From JBAYNS01 sp041678625 (lineage in GTDB: Bacteria > Patescibacteriota > Gracilibacteria > Peribacterales > Peribacteraceae), in NCBI GenBank assembly GCA_041678625.1, contig JBAYNS010000004.1, positions 1 to 23,707 on the forward strand: 23,707 nt of DNA. Direction: 5' to 3'. The notes beneath the pieces were generated by a model that was not told where the DNA came from, searched no databases, and saw only the letters and a list, made by a program, of their open reading frames with translations. Of this stretch, positions 8,340-15,289 are shown piece by piece; position 1 is the first letter of the stretch, and each line of letters begins with the position of its first letter. The translations under genes and the position numbers were made by a program.

Positions 8340-8807
8340 TTACTTGGAGAGAAGGCTGGCAATCTTTTCCATTCTATCGGCAATTTGTTGCGAACGATTT
8401 CCTCGTTGCATTCTTCCCAGCACACTGGCAAGGAAAGCAATAGCGATCAAGCCTCCTCCAACAGAAAGAAGTTCGCGCTGTCCCATAGGAAATCCCAAGC
8501 CCAGAAGCAGGGCCTGAAGAACAGTAAAGAAGAAAACTCCTGCAAGGATACCAACACCCAATGTGACGATTATCAAATGTGCACGATTTTCCTGGGAATC
8601 CTGTGGGGCACTGGCAATAGCCGTAAGAAGTTCGCTGCTAATGATCACAGGTTCTGTCCCCCAACGCTTGAAGAGATGAACAATCTTGCGCTGGAGAATG
8701 AGTGAAACGATTGTCTGAAAAGGAACAGAAGTTTTTCCTTCGATAATTGCGCGAGTCTTTTCTGCTTTCAATTTAACCTCAAGGTCCGGGGAGGTGGTAA
8801 ACGCCAT
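8340..8807 (-). CDS. Small membrane protein, two predicted helices, unknown function
   Basis: It encodes 155 residues. A polar N-terminal part (residues 1-75, with an IIEGKTS stretch and a basic helix) precedes two strong hydrophobic helices, roughly 79-103 and 114-133. A short basic and polar tail follows (RMQRGNRSQQIADRMEKIASLLSK). The hydrophobic character rules out a chance ORF. It sits 9 bases upstream of murB in the same direction, so the two are probably cotranscribed, but that alone does not make it a cell-wall protein. Its start codon lies inside a 17-bp palindrome, and a TACACT hexamer lies 9 bases upstream. I do not recognise the family. Confidence 0.8.
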   Translation of the reverse strand: MAFTTSPDLEVKLKAEKTRAIIEGKTSVPFQTIVSLILQRKIVHLFKRWGTEPVIISSELLTAIASAPQDSQENRAHLIIVTLGVGILAGVFFFTVLQALLLGLGFPMGQRELLSVGGGLIAIAFLASVLGRMQRGNRSQQIADRMEKIASLLSK

Positions 8808-8816
8808 AATGGCGTT
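8800..8816. promoter_or_regulatory. Palindrome spanning the start codon of the membrane-protein gene
   Basis: AACGCCAT and ATGGCGTT flank a single central base, forming a perfect 8-bp inverted repeat. The start codon of the 155-residue membrane protein (8805-8807, minus) lies in one arm. It could be a repressor operator just after the transcription start. A folded mRNA stem is unlikely with a one-base loop. Confidence 0.4.
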
Positions 8817-8822
8817 AGTGTA
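8817..8822 (-). promoter_or_regulatory. Candidate -10 element of the membrane-protein/murB unit
   Basis: TACACT on the minus strand lies 9 bases before the ATG at 8807 and directly abuts the palindrome. It matches 4 of 6 consensus bases. No -35 box is convincing. It would give a nearly leaderless mRNA. Confidence 0.3.
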
Positions 8823-8841
8823 GCACTATGAAGCAAGCTGG

Positions 8842-9024
8842 CTAGCCCTGATCACATGAGATATTTCCCTGTGTTGTGCATGCTTCGTTACACTGCTCAT
8901 GCGATCTTCTTATAAGGTCGCCCACTGTTGTAAGGGGTCCTTTATGCTCCCTCGAAGGAATTGCAAACACATCAACATTGTCCGGAATTACGCCGCGATT
9001 GAACTTGGGCACTTCTTTCTTCAT
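8842..9024 (-). CDS. Possible small protein of 60 residues, unknown function
   Basis: The frame encodes 60 residues, starting MKKEVPKFNRGVIPDNVDVF and ending in a cysteine-bearing polar tail. It fills the otherwise empty 270-bp gap between gltX and the membrane-protein gene, in the same direction. Its composition looks protein-like, with alternating hydrophobic positions and a GDLIRRS helix. On the minus strand a TATGAT hexamer lies 11 bases before the ATG. No signal peptide or membrane helix is seen. It could be a short cytosolic protein or a chance ORF. Confidence 0.45.
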   Translation of the reverse strand: MKKEVPKFNRGVIPDNVDVFAIPSREHKGPLTTVGDLIRRSHEQCNEACTTQGNISCDQG

Positions 9025-9077
9025 ACTCCACAGCTATCATATCGCGCATATGCGTGCCAGTAGTTTCTGCTAGCACT

Positions 9078-10547
9078 TTATTTGAAGCTCATGTGCGCAG
9101 CTTCCAGCCGTGCAAGGGTTGTTTCCCTTCCCAGTGCTGCAGCAACTTCAAAGGCCCCAGGGCTAAAAGGCAAACCTGTAAGTGCCGCTCTGAGCGGCCA
9201 GAGAATTTGTCCATGCTTAAGTTTTTGATCATCGGCAAGGGCAAAGAGTTTTTCCTGCAGCACCACTTCCGTCCATTCTTCCTCAAATACTGTTTCTAAT
9301 GTTTCGATGAGAAGGGTGAGTATTTTTGGCAGCATTTCCTCCGTTACCTTTTGTTTTTTATTCGCGAGCAATTCGCGTGAGATCTTTGGATCTTCATAAA
9401 AGTAACTGAGCATTGTCGGTGCTTCTTTGATAAAAGTGATGCGTTCCTGAATCAGGGCTGCCTTCTTTTTAAATGTATGGTCGTGCTCTGCGGCCGGATA
9501 TTCCTTACAGACGATTGGCTGGATAGCTTTGGTAAATTCCTCAGGCGACATACTGCGGATCCACTGACCCTGGAGCCAATCAAGTTTCTCGGTATCAAAG
9601 ATCGCTCCACCCTTCTGTACGCGATCGAGAGAAAAAGCTTCGATCAATGCATTAAGAGAGAATATTTCTTCTGTCGTGCCGGGATTCCATCCCAAAAGAG
9701 CAAGGAAGTTGAGCAGTGCTTCTGGCAGATATCCTTTTGTGATGTATTCCTCCACCGCAACGGCGTTCTGTCTTTTGCTCAATTTTGATTTATCTTTATT
9801 CAGGAGCAGAGGGACATGGGCGTATCGCGGAGCTTTCCACCCTAGTTCCTGGAAAAGAAGCAAATGCTTCGGCAGAGAGCTTAGCCACTCTTCTCCACGA
9901 ATCACGAGGTCGATATCCATCAAATGATCATCGACAACATGGGCGAGGTGATAGGTGGGGAATCCGTCACTCTTCAGGAGAACCTGATCATCAACCGTAT
10001 GGCCCTGGAATGTAAGTGTTCCACGAATATCATCCTCAAACGTAATTTTTTCCGAGCGGGGAATCTTCAATCGCAAGACATGTGGTTCCCCCGCATTGAT
10101 TCTCTGCTGCACTTCCTCAGAAGAGAGGGCGCAACAGAGGCGATCGTACATTGGTGCCTCTTTGCGGGCCTGTTGCTCATTCCTCATCTGTTCCAGGCGT
10201 TCAGGTGTACAAAAACAAGGATATACAATTCCTTTTTTCAACAGCTCCTTCGCGTACTTCTGATAGATCTCAAGACGTTCAGATTGAATGTATGGACCCT
10301 TTGTGCCTTCTTGCACCACCACGCCATCCTTCAGCATTACTCCTTCGTCCGGATGGATGCCTGCCCAGTGCAGGGTTTTGAGAATATCTTCAACGGCTCC
10401 CGGCACAGATCGTTCCTGATCTGTGTCTTCAATGCGCACAAGAAATTCCCCCTTTGATTGCTTCGCGCTCAAATATGCATAAAGAGCGGTTCGCAGTCCT
10501 CCCACATGCAGGAAGCCGGTTGGCGAAGGGGCAAAGCGGGTACGCAT
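9078..10547 (-). CDS. gltX: Glutamyl-tRNA synthetase
   Basis: It encodes 489 residues from the chosen start. This class I synthetase charges tRNA with glutamate in the cytoplasm. The N-terminus MRTRFAPSPTGFLHVGG contains the HIGH-type motif as HVGG (residues 14-17). The KMSKS motif appears as KLSKR (about 255-259), within the usual range for GluRS. C-F-C near 111-113 and a later Y-D-R-L-C match the zinc-knuckle region. The anticodon-binding C-terminal domain is complete. An in-frame upstream start at 10601 would add 18 residues of no family resemblance. I prefer the ATG at 10547, where the conserved MRTRFAPSPTG begins and a TACAAT hexamer lies 9 bases upstream. The cyclophilin gene ends 74 bases upstream. 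Whether it also charges tRNA-Gln cannot be told here. Confidence 0.96.
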   Translation of the reverse strand: MRTRFAPSPTGFLHVGGLRTALYAYLSAKQSKGEFLVRIEDTDQERSVPGAVEDILKTLHWAGIHPDEGVMLKDGVVVQEGTKGPYIQSERLEIYQKYAKELLKKGIVYPCFCTPERLEQMRNEQQARKEAPMYDRLCCALSSEEVQQRINAGEPHVLRLKIPRSEKITFEDDIRGTLTFQGHTVDDQVLLKSDGFPTYHLAHVVDDHLMDIDLVIRGEEWLSSLPKHLLLFQELGWKAPRYAHVPLLLNKDKSKLSKRQNAVAVEEYITKGYLPEALLNFLALLGWNPGTTEEIFSLNALIEAFSLDRVQKGGAIFDTEKLDWLQGQWIRSMSPEEFTKAIQPIVCKEYPAAEHDHTFKKKAALIQERITFIKEAPTMLSYFYEDPKISRELLANKKQKVTEEMLPKILTLLIETLETVFEEEWTEVVLQEKLFALADDQKLKHGQILWPLRAALTGLPFSPGAFEVAAALGRETTLARLEAAHMSFK

Positions 10548-10556
10548 AGTAAATCC

Positions 10557-10562
10557 ATTGTA
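10557..10562 (-). promoter_or_regulatory. Candidate -10 element of gltX
   Basis: TACAAT on the minus strand (5 of 6 consensus bases) lies 9 bases before the gltX ATG. It falls in the 74-bp gap after the cyclophilin gene, so gltX may have its own promoter and a very short leader. Confidence 0.4.
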
Positions 10563-10621
10563 GACATGCGTCGTCAGCGAGTCTCTACAAAATATACACA
10601 AATGCAGGTTACCCCTATATA

Positions 10622-11350
10622 TTAATTCACCACTTTCACTGTGTAGGTCACGGGCACCAGAGGCAAATCGTTCGCATCACGTTCCACATTTGCAATAGCG
10701 TCTACAACATCCATGCCATCAGTTACTTTCCCGAATACCGTGTGTTTGGCTTCCAGCCACGGAGTTCCATCTTTGCGTTGGATGATAAAAAACTGACTGC
10801 CGTTCGTATTCGGTCCGCGATTGGCCATGGCGATGTATCCGTATTTCATAGGCAGAGACTTTAATGAGCTGTCGTACTGGTATCCCTGGGTTTCCAGATA
10901 TTCCTGCACAGTCATTTCTGCAAGCTCTTCAGGGAGCTCATCTTCTACGGCGTCTTTGAGCTTCTGTTTGTTTAATCCATAACTTTCCGCATTGATTTCA
11001 TCTTCAAAATCTTCCCCAAAAATACTTTCACCACCAGTACCGTTTCCGTTTGGATCGCCTCCCTGAATCATGAAGTCGGGGATGACGCGGTGGAATGTAA
11101 GTCCATTAAAGTATCCGCTCTGTGCAAGAGCGATAAAATTCGTCACGGTTTTAGGTGCTGCATCTGCATCCAGTTTCAGCGAGATATCCCCCAGGGATGT
11201 CTGCAGAATCACCGTATGGTTTCCACTGAGAATATCCCCGTTATAAGGGAGCGCATTCGCTTCTTCCTCGGGGTTTCCGGCATCTTGTGCGGGAGTACAA
11301 CCCAATATTAATAATGCCAATACAAAGAGGGGGAGGAGTAATTTATGCAT
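10622..11350 (-). CDS. Lipoprotein cyclophilin-type peptidyl-prolyl isomerase
   Basis: It encodes 242 residues. The N-terminus is a lipoprotein signal: MHKLLLP, hydrophobic core, lipobox LILGC with the cysteine at residue 18. The enzyme should therefore be tethered to the outer face of the membrane and help fold exported proteins by proline isomerisation. The cyclophilin fold is clear: TVILQTSLGDISLKL, then FHRVIPDFMIQGGDPNGNGTGG, then ANRGPNTNGSQFFII and HTVFGKV. The catalytic FHR, QGGD and SQFFI elements are all present. An insertion of about 45 residues, mostly acidic and helical, separates the two catalytic blocks. It starts 32 bases after murG and precedes gltX, probably in one transcript. 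The many cysteine- and proline-rich secreted proteins encoded nearby could be clients, which is speculation. Confidence 0.93.
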   Translation of the reverse strand: MHKLLLPLFVLALLILGCTPAQDAGNPEEEANALPYNGDILSGNHTVILQTSLGDISLKLDADAAPKTVTNFIALAQSGYFNGLTFHRVIPDFMIQGGDPNGNGTGGESIFGEDFEDEINAESYGLNKQKLKDAVEDELPEELAEMTVQEYLETQGYQYDSSLKSLPMKYGYIAMANRGPNTNGSQFFIIQRKDGTPWLEAKHTVFGKVTDGMDVVDAIANVERDANDLPLVPVTYTVKVVN

Positions 11351-11382
11351 ATGTCCAACAGAGGGTAGACGTCTCCATCTGC

Positions 11383-12420
11383 TTATGCAAGATAGCGCAC
11401 AAGTATGTTGGCAATTTGTCCAGCGGCATCTGGCAGAAAGAATTGCCGCATGTTTCGGGAGAGCTTTTTCCGCAAGTCAGCGTCCTCATTAAGGTATTTC
11501 ATTTTTTTAAGAAGAGCCTGTTCCATCTCCTTTTGTTGGACGATCAGACAGCCTCCTGCATTGCGAATCATCACAGCATTTTTCTGCTGGTGATCATGTG
11601 CAACTTTTCGCAGGGGAATCAGAATGGAAGGGATTGCATTGGCGGCGAGTTCACCAATGACATTCATGCCAGCGCGGCTAACGGCAATATCCGTTGCCGC
11701 GTAGAGATGACAAAGTTCCTCGTCAGCAAATTCTGTGGACCAGTATCCTTCATGAGGATGCCGAAAGCCGTGCTTCCCCTTCCCTGTAATATGAATGATA
11801 TCGAATGTTCTGAGAATATTGTGCAGATGATGCACTATAAAAGCATTAAGTGCTGCAGCCCCCTGGCTTCCTCCAATAGCAAGAACAATCGGTTTGTTGC
11901 GCCCTTCCAATCCAGCAAGACGGATACCTTCCTCAGCCGAGCCGCTGTTCATACCGGGACGGATGGGATTACCCGTGTATGTTTCCCGGCTTTTATTCAT
12001 TGTTTCCTTCGGGAATCCAAGGCAAATATGATTTGCCCAACGCGCGACAATTCTATTTGCATAGCCACTAACAACGTCAGATTCATGCAGAACAATCGGA
12101 ATAGAAAGCAGATGCGCCGCAAAACAAACAGGAACGGAAACGTAGCCTCCTTTTGAAAAAACGACACGGGGTTTCTTTTCCTCCAAAATGTGCCGGGCTT
12201 TTCGGTATGCTTTCCAAAATTTCCAAGGGAAAGCAATACCCGGTCGGGGGGCATTGATCTGTGTAATATCGGTAAATCCCTCTTTGCGCAGGAACTGCCG
12301 ATCATCATTTTTTGTGGAACAGATAAAGTGTACATCGGTACCCTTTAATTGCCGGGCAACAGCAACCGCCGGGGCGATGTGCCCAATGGAACCGCCGCCG
12401 GTGAAGACAATACATGGCAT
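11383..12420 (-). CDS. murG: MurG, lipid II synthase (UDP-GlcNAc transferase)
   Basis: It encodes 345 residues. MurG moves GlcNAc from UDP-GlcNAc to lipid I on the inner membrane face, making lipid II. The N-terminal glycine-rich loop is FTGGGSIGH (the usual form is GGTGGH), followed by APAVAVA. KGGYVSVPV, HESD, GNPIRP, GGSQGAAALN and VSRAGMNVIGELAANAIPSILIP match the family's acceptor and UDP-sugar binding blocks. The end DHQQKNA also fits. An in-frame start at 12504 exists, but its extra 28 residues overlap ftsW and look random. The ATG at 12420 lies four bases after the ftsW stop and begins directly with the Rossmann strand, so I chose it. The order ftsW-murG is that of the classic dcw cluster. 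Confidence 0.96.
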   Translation of the reverse strand: MPCIVFTGGGSIGHIAPAVAVARQLKGTDVHFICSTKNDDRQFLRKEGFTDITQINAPRPGIAFPWKFWKAYRKARHILEEKKPRVVFSKGGYVSVPVCFAAHLLSIPIVLHESDVVSGYANRIVARWANHICLGFPKETMNKSRETYTGNPIRPGMNSGSAEEGIRLAGLEGRNKPIVLAIGGSQGAAALNAFIVHHLHNILRTFDIIHITGKGKHGFRHPHEGYWSTEFADEELCHLYAATDIAVSRAGMNVIGELAANAIPSILIPLRKVAHDHQQKNAVMIRNAGGCLIVQQKEMEQALLKKMKYLNEDADLRKKLSRNMRQFFLPDAAGQIANILVRYLA

Positions 12421-12424
12421 AAAA

Positions 12425-13630
12425 TTACAGGGCAGGACGCACTCTTCGTCCAAGTGTTTTCTGTTTACTCTTCCTCTGTGCGCGACGCAACGAAACAGCC
12501 TCATGGGTGGAATATGTTGAAATGTTCAAGAGGATGCCTACTGCAGCCAACAGGGAAACCAGCGAGGTCCCGCCATAGCTGATAAACGGTAGTGTGATGC
12601 CGGTGAGAGGAAACAGAGATAAGTTCACCGAAAGATTGATAATTGTCTGGCAAGCAATCCATGTGGTGATGCCTGCGGCAACCAGAGAGCCAAAGCGATC
12701 CGGGGCTTCCAGCGCGATGCGATATCCACGGTAAATAAAAATGCTGAACATTGTCAGGATAATCAACAGGCGCAAGAAGCCAAGTTCTTCTGCCATGGCC
12801 GCAAAGATCGTATCTGCCTGCACCTCCGGCAGATAGCCGAATTTCTGAATGGATTTTCCATATCCCACACCAAAAACACCACCACTCCCTATGGCAATGA
12901 GCGCCTGCTTAATTTGGAAACCGATAGTTTCGGCGATGGAAGTATCGCCCGGGCGGAGAAAAGCGCGAAAACGATTTCGCACATACTCCTGACTTAAGAT
13001 CACGGGGAGCCCCATAACCGCAGCAAATGCTCCGCCCAAAAGAAGATGAAAAATATTGCCTCCTGCCACAAAGAACATAAATGCAGCAATCCCGGAAAGG
13101 ACCAGGAACGATCCTAAGTCCGGCTGGAACGCAACGAGCATTGTGGAAAGAGTTAGTAAAATCACAAAAGGAATGAATCCTTCCTTAAATGTGCCAATAA
13201 GCTGTTCGCGCTTCTGAAGCCACACGGCCAAGTAGAAAATCATCGTGAGCTTCAGGAGTTCCGAAGGTTGAAGAGAGAGCGGCCCCAAACGCACCCAGCT
13301 GCTTGCCGTTCCGTATTCTGTGCGGATTCCAGGAATGAACACCGCTATGAGAAGCAGAAGAGTAGCAAGGAAGAGCGGGAATGCCAGACGTTCCCACAGG
13401 CGGTATGGCGTGACCATTGTGAATCCCATTGCCGCCAATCCCACCAGAACGTGCTTAAAGCTACGCCATAAATAAAATGAATTACTCGCGCTATCGCGTA
13501 ATCCATCCGTTACCAGCTTGGTGGTAATCTGATAGCTCTCAAAAACGCTGACACTGGCGATCATAGCGAGCCCCACCAGCGTGAGCACGATCGTAATGCC
13601 GAGCAGCAGTAAATCCATCCGGCGGAACAT
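12425..13630 (-). CDS. ftsW: FtsW, division-specific peptidoglycan polymerase (SEDS family)
   Basis: It encodes 401 residues, predicted to span the membrane about ten times. SEDS proteins polymerise lipid II into glycan strands; FtsW does so at the septum with a class B penicillin-binding protein. Family blocks are clear: WVRLGPLSLQPSELLKL, AFQPDLGSFLV, RNRFRAFLRP, GSGGVFGVGYGKS, LPEVQADTIFAAMAEELGF and PLTGITLPFISYGGTSL. FtsW is preferred over RodA because murG follows at once. A longer frame from 13738 would translate simple repeats (listed separately), so I start at the ATG at 13630. TATACT ends 8 bases before that ATG. No Shine-Dalgarno sequence is present. The C-terminus is a basic cytoplasmic tail. 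Confidence 0.94.
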   Translation of the reverse strand: MFRRMDLLLLGITIVLTLVGLAMIASVSVFESYQITTKLVTDGLRDSASNSFYLWRSFKHVLVGLAAMGFTMVTPYRLWERLAFPLFLATLLLLIAVFIPGIRTEYGTASSWVRLGPLSLQPSELLKLTMIFYLAVWLQKREQLIGTFKEGFIPFVILLTLSTMLVAFQPDLGSFLVLSGIAAFMFFVAGGNIFHLLLGGAFAAVMGLPVILSQEYVRNRFRAFLRPGDTSIAETIGFQIKQALIAIGSGGVFGVGYGKSIQKFGYLPEVQADTIFAAMAEELGFLRLLIILTMFSIFIYRGYRIALEAPDRFGSLVAAGITTWIACQTIINLSVNLSLFPLTGITLPFISYGGTSLVSLLAAVGILLNISTYSTHEAVSLRRAQRKSKQKTLGRRVRPAL

Positions 13631-13638
13631 GGGCTGTA

Positions 13639-13644
13639 AGTATA
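13639..13644 (-). promoter_or_regulatory. Candidate -10 element of ftsW
   Basis: TATACT on the minus strand (5 of 6 consensus bases) lies 8 bases before the ftsW ATG at 13630 and overlaps the edge of the telomere-like repeat. It would give a leaderless or nearly leaderless ftsW-murG transcript. Confidence 0.4.
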
Positions 13645-13671
13645 GGGTTAGGGCTAGGGTTAGGGCTAGGG
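13644..13671. repeat. Telomere-like hexamer repeat (AGGGTT/AGGGCT)
   Basis: AGGGTT and AGGGCT alternate for 28 bases, with five GGG runs spaced by three bases. This is a textbook G-quadruplex pattern on the plus strand, which is the template strand for ftsW. It lies 14 bases upstream of the ftsW start codon. Confidence 0.85.
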
Positions 13672-13678
13672 AGAAGAA

Positions 13679-13713
13679 CGTTATTCGTTGCTCGTTATTT
13701 GTTCTTTGTTTCA
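13679..13713. repeat. Degenerate 7-bp repeat, copy 1 (CGTTATT-like units)
   Basis: Five 7-base units keep the pattern nGTTnnn: CGTTATT, CGTTGCT, then a second CGTTATT and two TGTT units. It lies between the acetyltransferase gene and ftsW. Nineteen bases (13687-13705) are identical to 14851-14869 inside the glycosyltransferase gene. Confidence 0.75.
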
Positions 13714-13770
13714 ATCCTTTCCTTTGGGCTCGCCACATCCTTATGTGTGAAGCTTCTACATTGTATTGTT

Positions 13771-14265
13771 TTATTCAAGCATCTTAACCAAGTCTATCGC
13801 CCGGTCGCTGTATCCTAGTTTTTCATAAAAAGCATGTGCACCGGCATTCGGGGCAAAACAATTGACGCGGACCAGTATGCAATCGTTTTTGTGAAAATAC
13901 TTTTCCATCGTTTCCATGAGTTCTGTGCCAATGCTTCTTGAGCGGTACGTGCTATCCACAACAAGCTCCAGCACGCGGCCTGTTATGGAAGATATTGCTG
14001 CTAGGCGCTCAGCTGGGTCTTCATCCTGCTGCTGAATGGTACCTGCAACAAAGCCGACGAGCTTGCCATCTGTTTCTGCGACGAAAATAACTCCCGTCTC
14101 TCGTTCGATACGTTCAATCAGCAGATCAATGTATACATTCGCATCGAATGTCGTACCCGTAATTTGTCGTTCGAGCGGATCAAGAGCAGCAATGTGCTCC
14201 TGAAGGATCCGAATGAGTCTTGCAAGCTCTGTGTGATCGCTTTCCTGGTACTGTCGGATTGTCAT
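13771..14265 (-). CDS. GNAT-family N-acetyltransferase
   Basis: It encodes 164 residues forming one GNAT domain, which transfers acetyl from acetyl-CoA to an amine. Visible are the N-terminal strand and helix (MTIRQYQESDHTELARLI), the central VIFVAETDGKLVGFVAG hairpin, motif A as LELVVDSTYRSRSIGTELM (CoA pyrophosphate loop R-S-R-S-I-G) and motif B as NAGAHAFYEKLGY. The length is typical. The substrate cannot be deduced; protein N-termini, small amines and aminoglycosides are all open. It starts 25 bases after the glycosyltransferase stop and ends 140 bases before ftsW, probably in one minus-strand unit. TACTCT lies 7 bases before the ATG, and no Shine-Dalgarno sequence is seen. Confidence 0.9.
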   Translation of the reverse strand: MTIRQYQESDHTELARLIRILQEHIAALDPLERQITGTTFDANVYIDLLIERIERETGVIFVAETDGKLVGFVAGTIQQQDEDPAERLAAISSITGRVLELVVDSTYRSRSIGTELMETMEKYFHKNDCILVRVNCFAPNAGAHAFYEKLGYSDRAIDLVKMLE

Positions 14266-14290
14266 ACAAAGAAGAGTACGAATATTGGCA

Positions 14291-15187
14291 TTATGTCACA
14301 TTGGATGGTGTCCGATGTTCGTTCCTAGTTCCTTGTTTTATGCCTCTTAAAAATGCTGCTCGGTGTTTACCTCCCATAGTTGGCAGAAGTGCTGCCAATT
14401 TGTAGGCGAGGAGCTTGAGTCCGCAGGGAAGACGTCCAAGCTCAGGGGTCGTCTGGCTGATCAATGACAGAGACTGACCCAATGTTTCCATGCGCCGCAG
14501 AGACTGTTCAAATGTCATACGATGATGATGGAGCGCCACCGCCTCCGGTTCATAGAACAGACGTACATTCGATTGAGCAAGCCGCAAACCCCATTCAATA
14601 TCTTCCCATCCATAGAGCGTCATGTCCTCACGGAACGGATGAGCTCTCGCCAGATCTGTCGGAAGGCTGATATGACTCGTGTATGTAAAGAGATGCTGCT
14701 GTTTTTGAGGAATAAAATCGTGGGCATATCTTTTTAATTTGGAGTACCCAAATTGCCAGCCGGTTTTTTCCAGCCAATGCATAGCGGAAGTTGTTTCGAG
14801 GGTAGGGTCCCAAGTCGTAAATCCTAGTACAGCAACGCTTCTCGTTCCTTGTTGCTCGTTATTTGTTCTGTGTGCCGCAAGGTGTTTTTCGCATGCGTTG
14901 GGTTCCAGAAAAATGTCATCTCCAATAAAGAGAACAATGGGCGCGCTCGCGGCTTTTACACCGCGATTGCGCGCGACTCCCTGCTGAGATTTTTCAATTT
15001 CAAAAAATGATACGGGAATTTTCCAAGCATGCTCTGTGCAGAGTTTGGCAGTTGCATCGTCATGTCCATCGTTCACGACAATCACTTCGAGCACATCACT
15101 TGCTGTCTGCATCTCCAGGCGTTCCAAGCAGCGTCGCAAAATGTCAGCGCGCTTGTAGGTTGGGATAATGATGGAGAGATCTGTCAC
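14291..15187 (-). CDS. Family 2 glycosyltransferase
   Basis: It encodes 298 residues from a GTG start. The N-terminal GT-A fold is clear: LSIIIPTYKRADILRRCL, then VIVVNDGHDD, then QQGVARNRGVKAA. FIGDDI (about 87-92) holds the metal-binding aspartates in DxD position. YGWEDIEWGLRL provides the usual ED catalytic-base block, and a triple histidine follows. It probably transfers a sugar from a nucleotide donor to a surface glycan or lipid; the exact substrate is unknown. No membrane helix is evident. Residues 107-117 (RTNNEQQGTRS) and the tail (KQGTRNEH) are translated from 7-bp repeat DNA that also occurs outside genes, so these segments are probably acquired loops. Its promoter lies in the repeat-filled gap before tsaB. 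Confidence 0.92.
   Translation of the reverse strand: MTDLSIIIPTYKRADILRRCLERLEMQTASDVLEVIVVNDGHDDATAKLCTEHAWKIPVSFFEIEKSQQGVARNRGVKAASAPIVLFIGDDIFLEPNACEKHLAAHRTNNEQQGTRSVAVLGFTTWDPTLETTSAMHWLEKTGWQFGYSKLKRYAHDFIPQKQQHLFTYTSHISLPTDLARAHPFREDMTLYGWEDIEWGLRLAQSNVRLFYEPEAVALHHHRMTFEQSLRRMETLGQSLSLISQTTPELGRLPCGLKLLAYKLAALLPTMGGKHRAAFLRGIKQGTRNEHRTPSNVT
14317..14341. repeat. Degenerate 7-bp repeat, copy 2, in the 3' end of the glycosyltransferase gene
   Basis: GTTCCTA, GTTCCTT and GTTTTAT follow each other after a partial unit. The pattern matches copies 1 and 3. It encodes part of the C-terminal tail of the glycosyltransferase. Confidence 0.55.
14843..14870. repeat. Degenerate 7-bp repeat, copy 3, inside the glycosyltransferase gene
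   Basis: Four units (CGTTCCT, TGTTGCT, CGTTATT, TGTTCTG) lie in the coding sequence and are read in frame as about ten residues. The phase and the 19-base core match the intergenic copy at 13679-13713. Confidence 0.75.
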
Positions 15188-15196
15188 CAGATTAAT

Positions 15197-15285
15197 GGAT
15201 AATTGATAATGGATAATTGATAATTACACTACCATTCTTCTAGAGGCTCAATTATCAATTATCCACTGTTAATTATCAATTATCC
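15197..15285. repeat. Facing GATAATT repeat arrays forming a long imperfect inverted repeat
   Basis: Left arm 15197-15226 consists of GATAATT/GATAATG heptamers; right arm 15249-15285 is the same family inverted. The 16 bases at 15211-15226 are the exact reverse complement of 15270-15285, and 15197-15210 pairs with 15251-15264. The arrays almost fill the 102-bp divergent gap between the glycosyltransferase (GTG at 15187) and tsaB (ATG at 15290). Confidence 0.9.
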
Positions 15286-15289
15286 GAAT

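Noticed and set aside
10548..10601. 18-residue N-terminal extension of GltX
   Set aside because: GluRS proteins begin at the conserved MRTRFAPSPTG.
12421..12504. N-terminal extension of MurG
   Set aside because: It overlaps the ftsW 3' end in another frame. The Rossmann strand begins at the ATG at 12420.
13644..13671. Eukaryotic telomere sequence or contamination
   Set aside because: The repeat alternates two hexamers, is only 28 bases long and sits between clearly bacterial genes.
13631..13738. N-terminal extension of FtsW
   Set aside because: The extra 36 residues are translated simple repeats. The ATG at 13630 begins the conserved protein.
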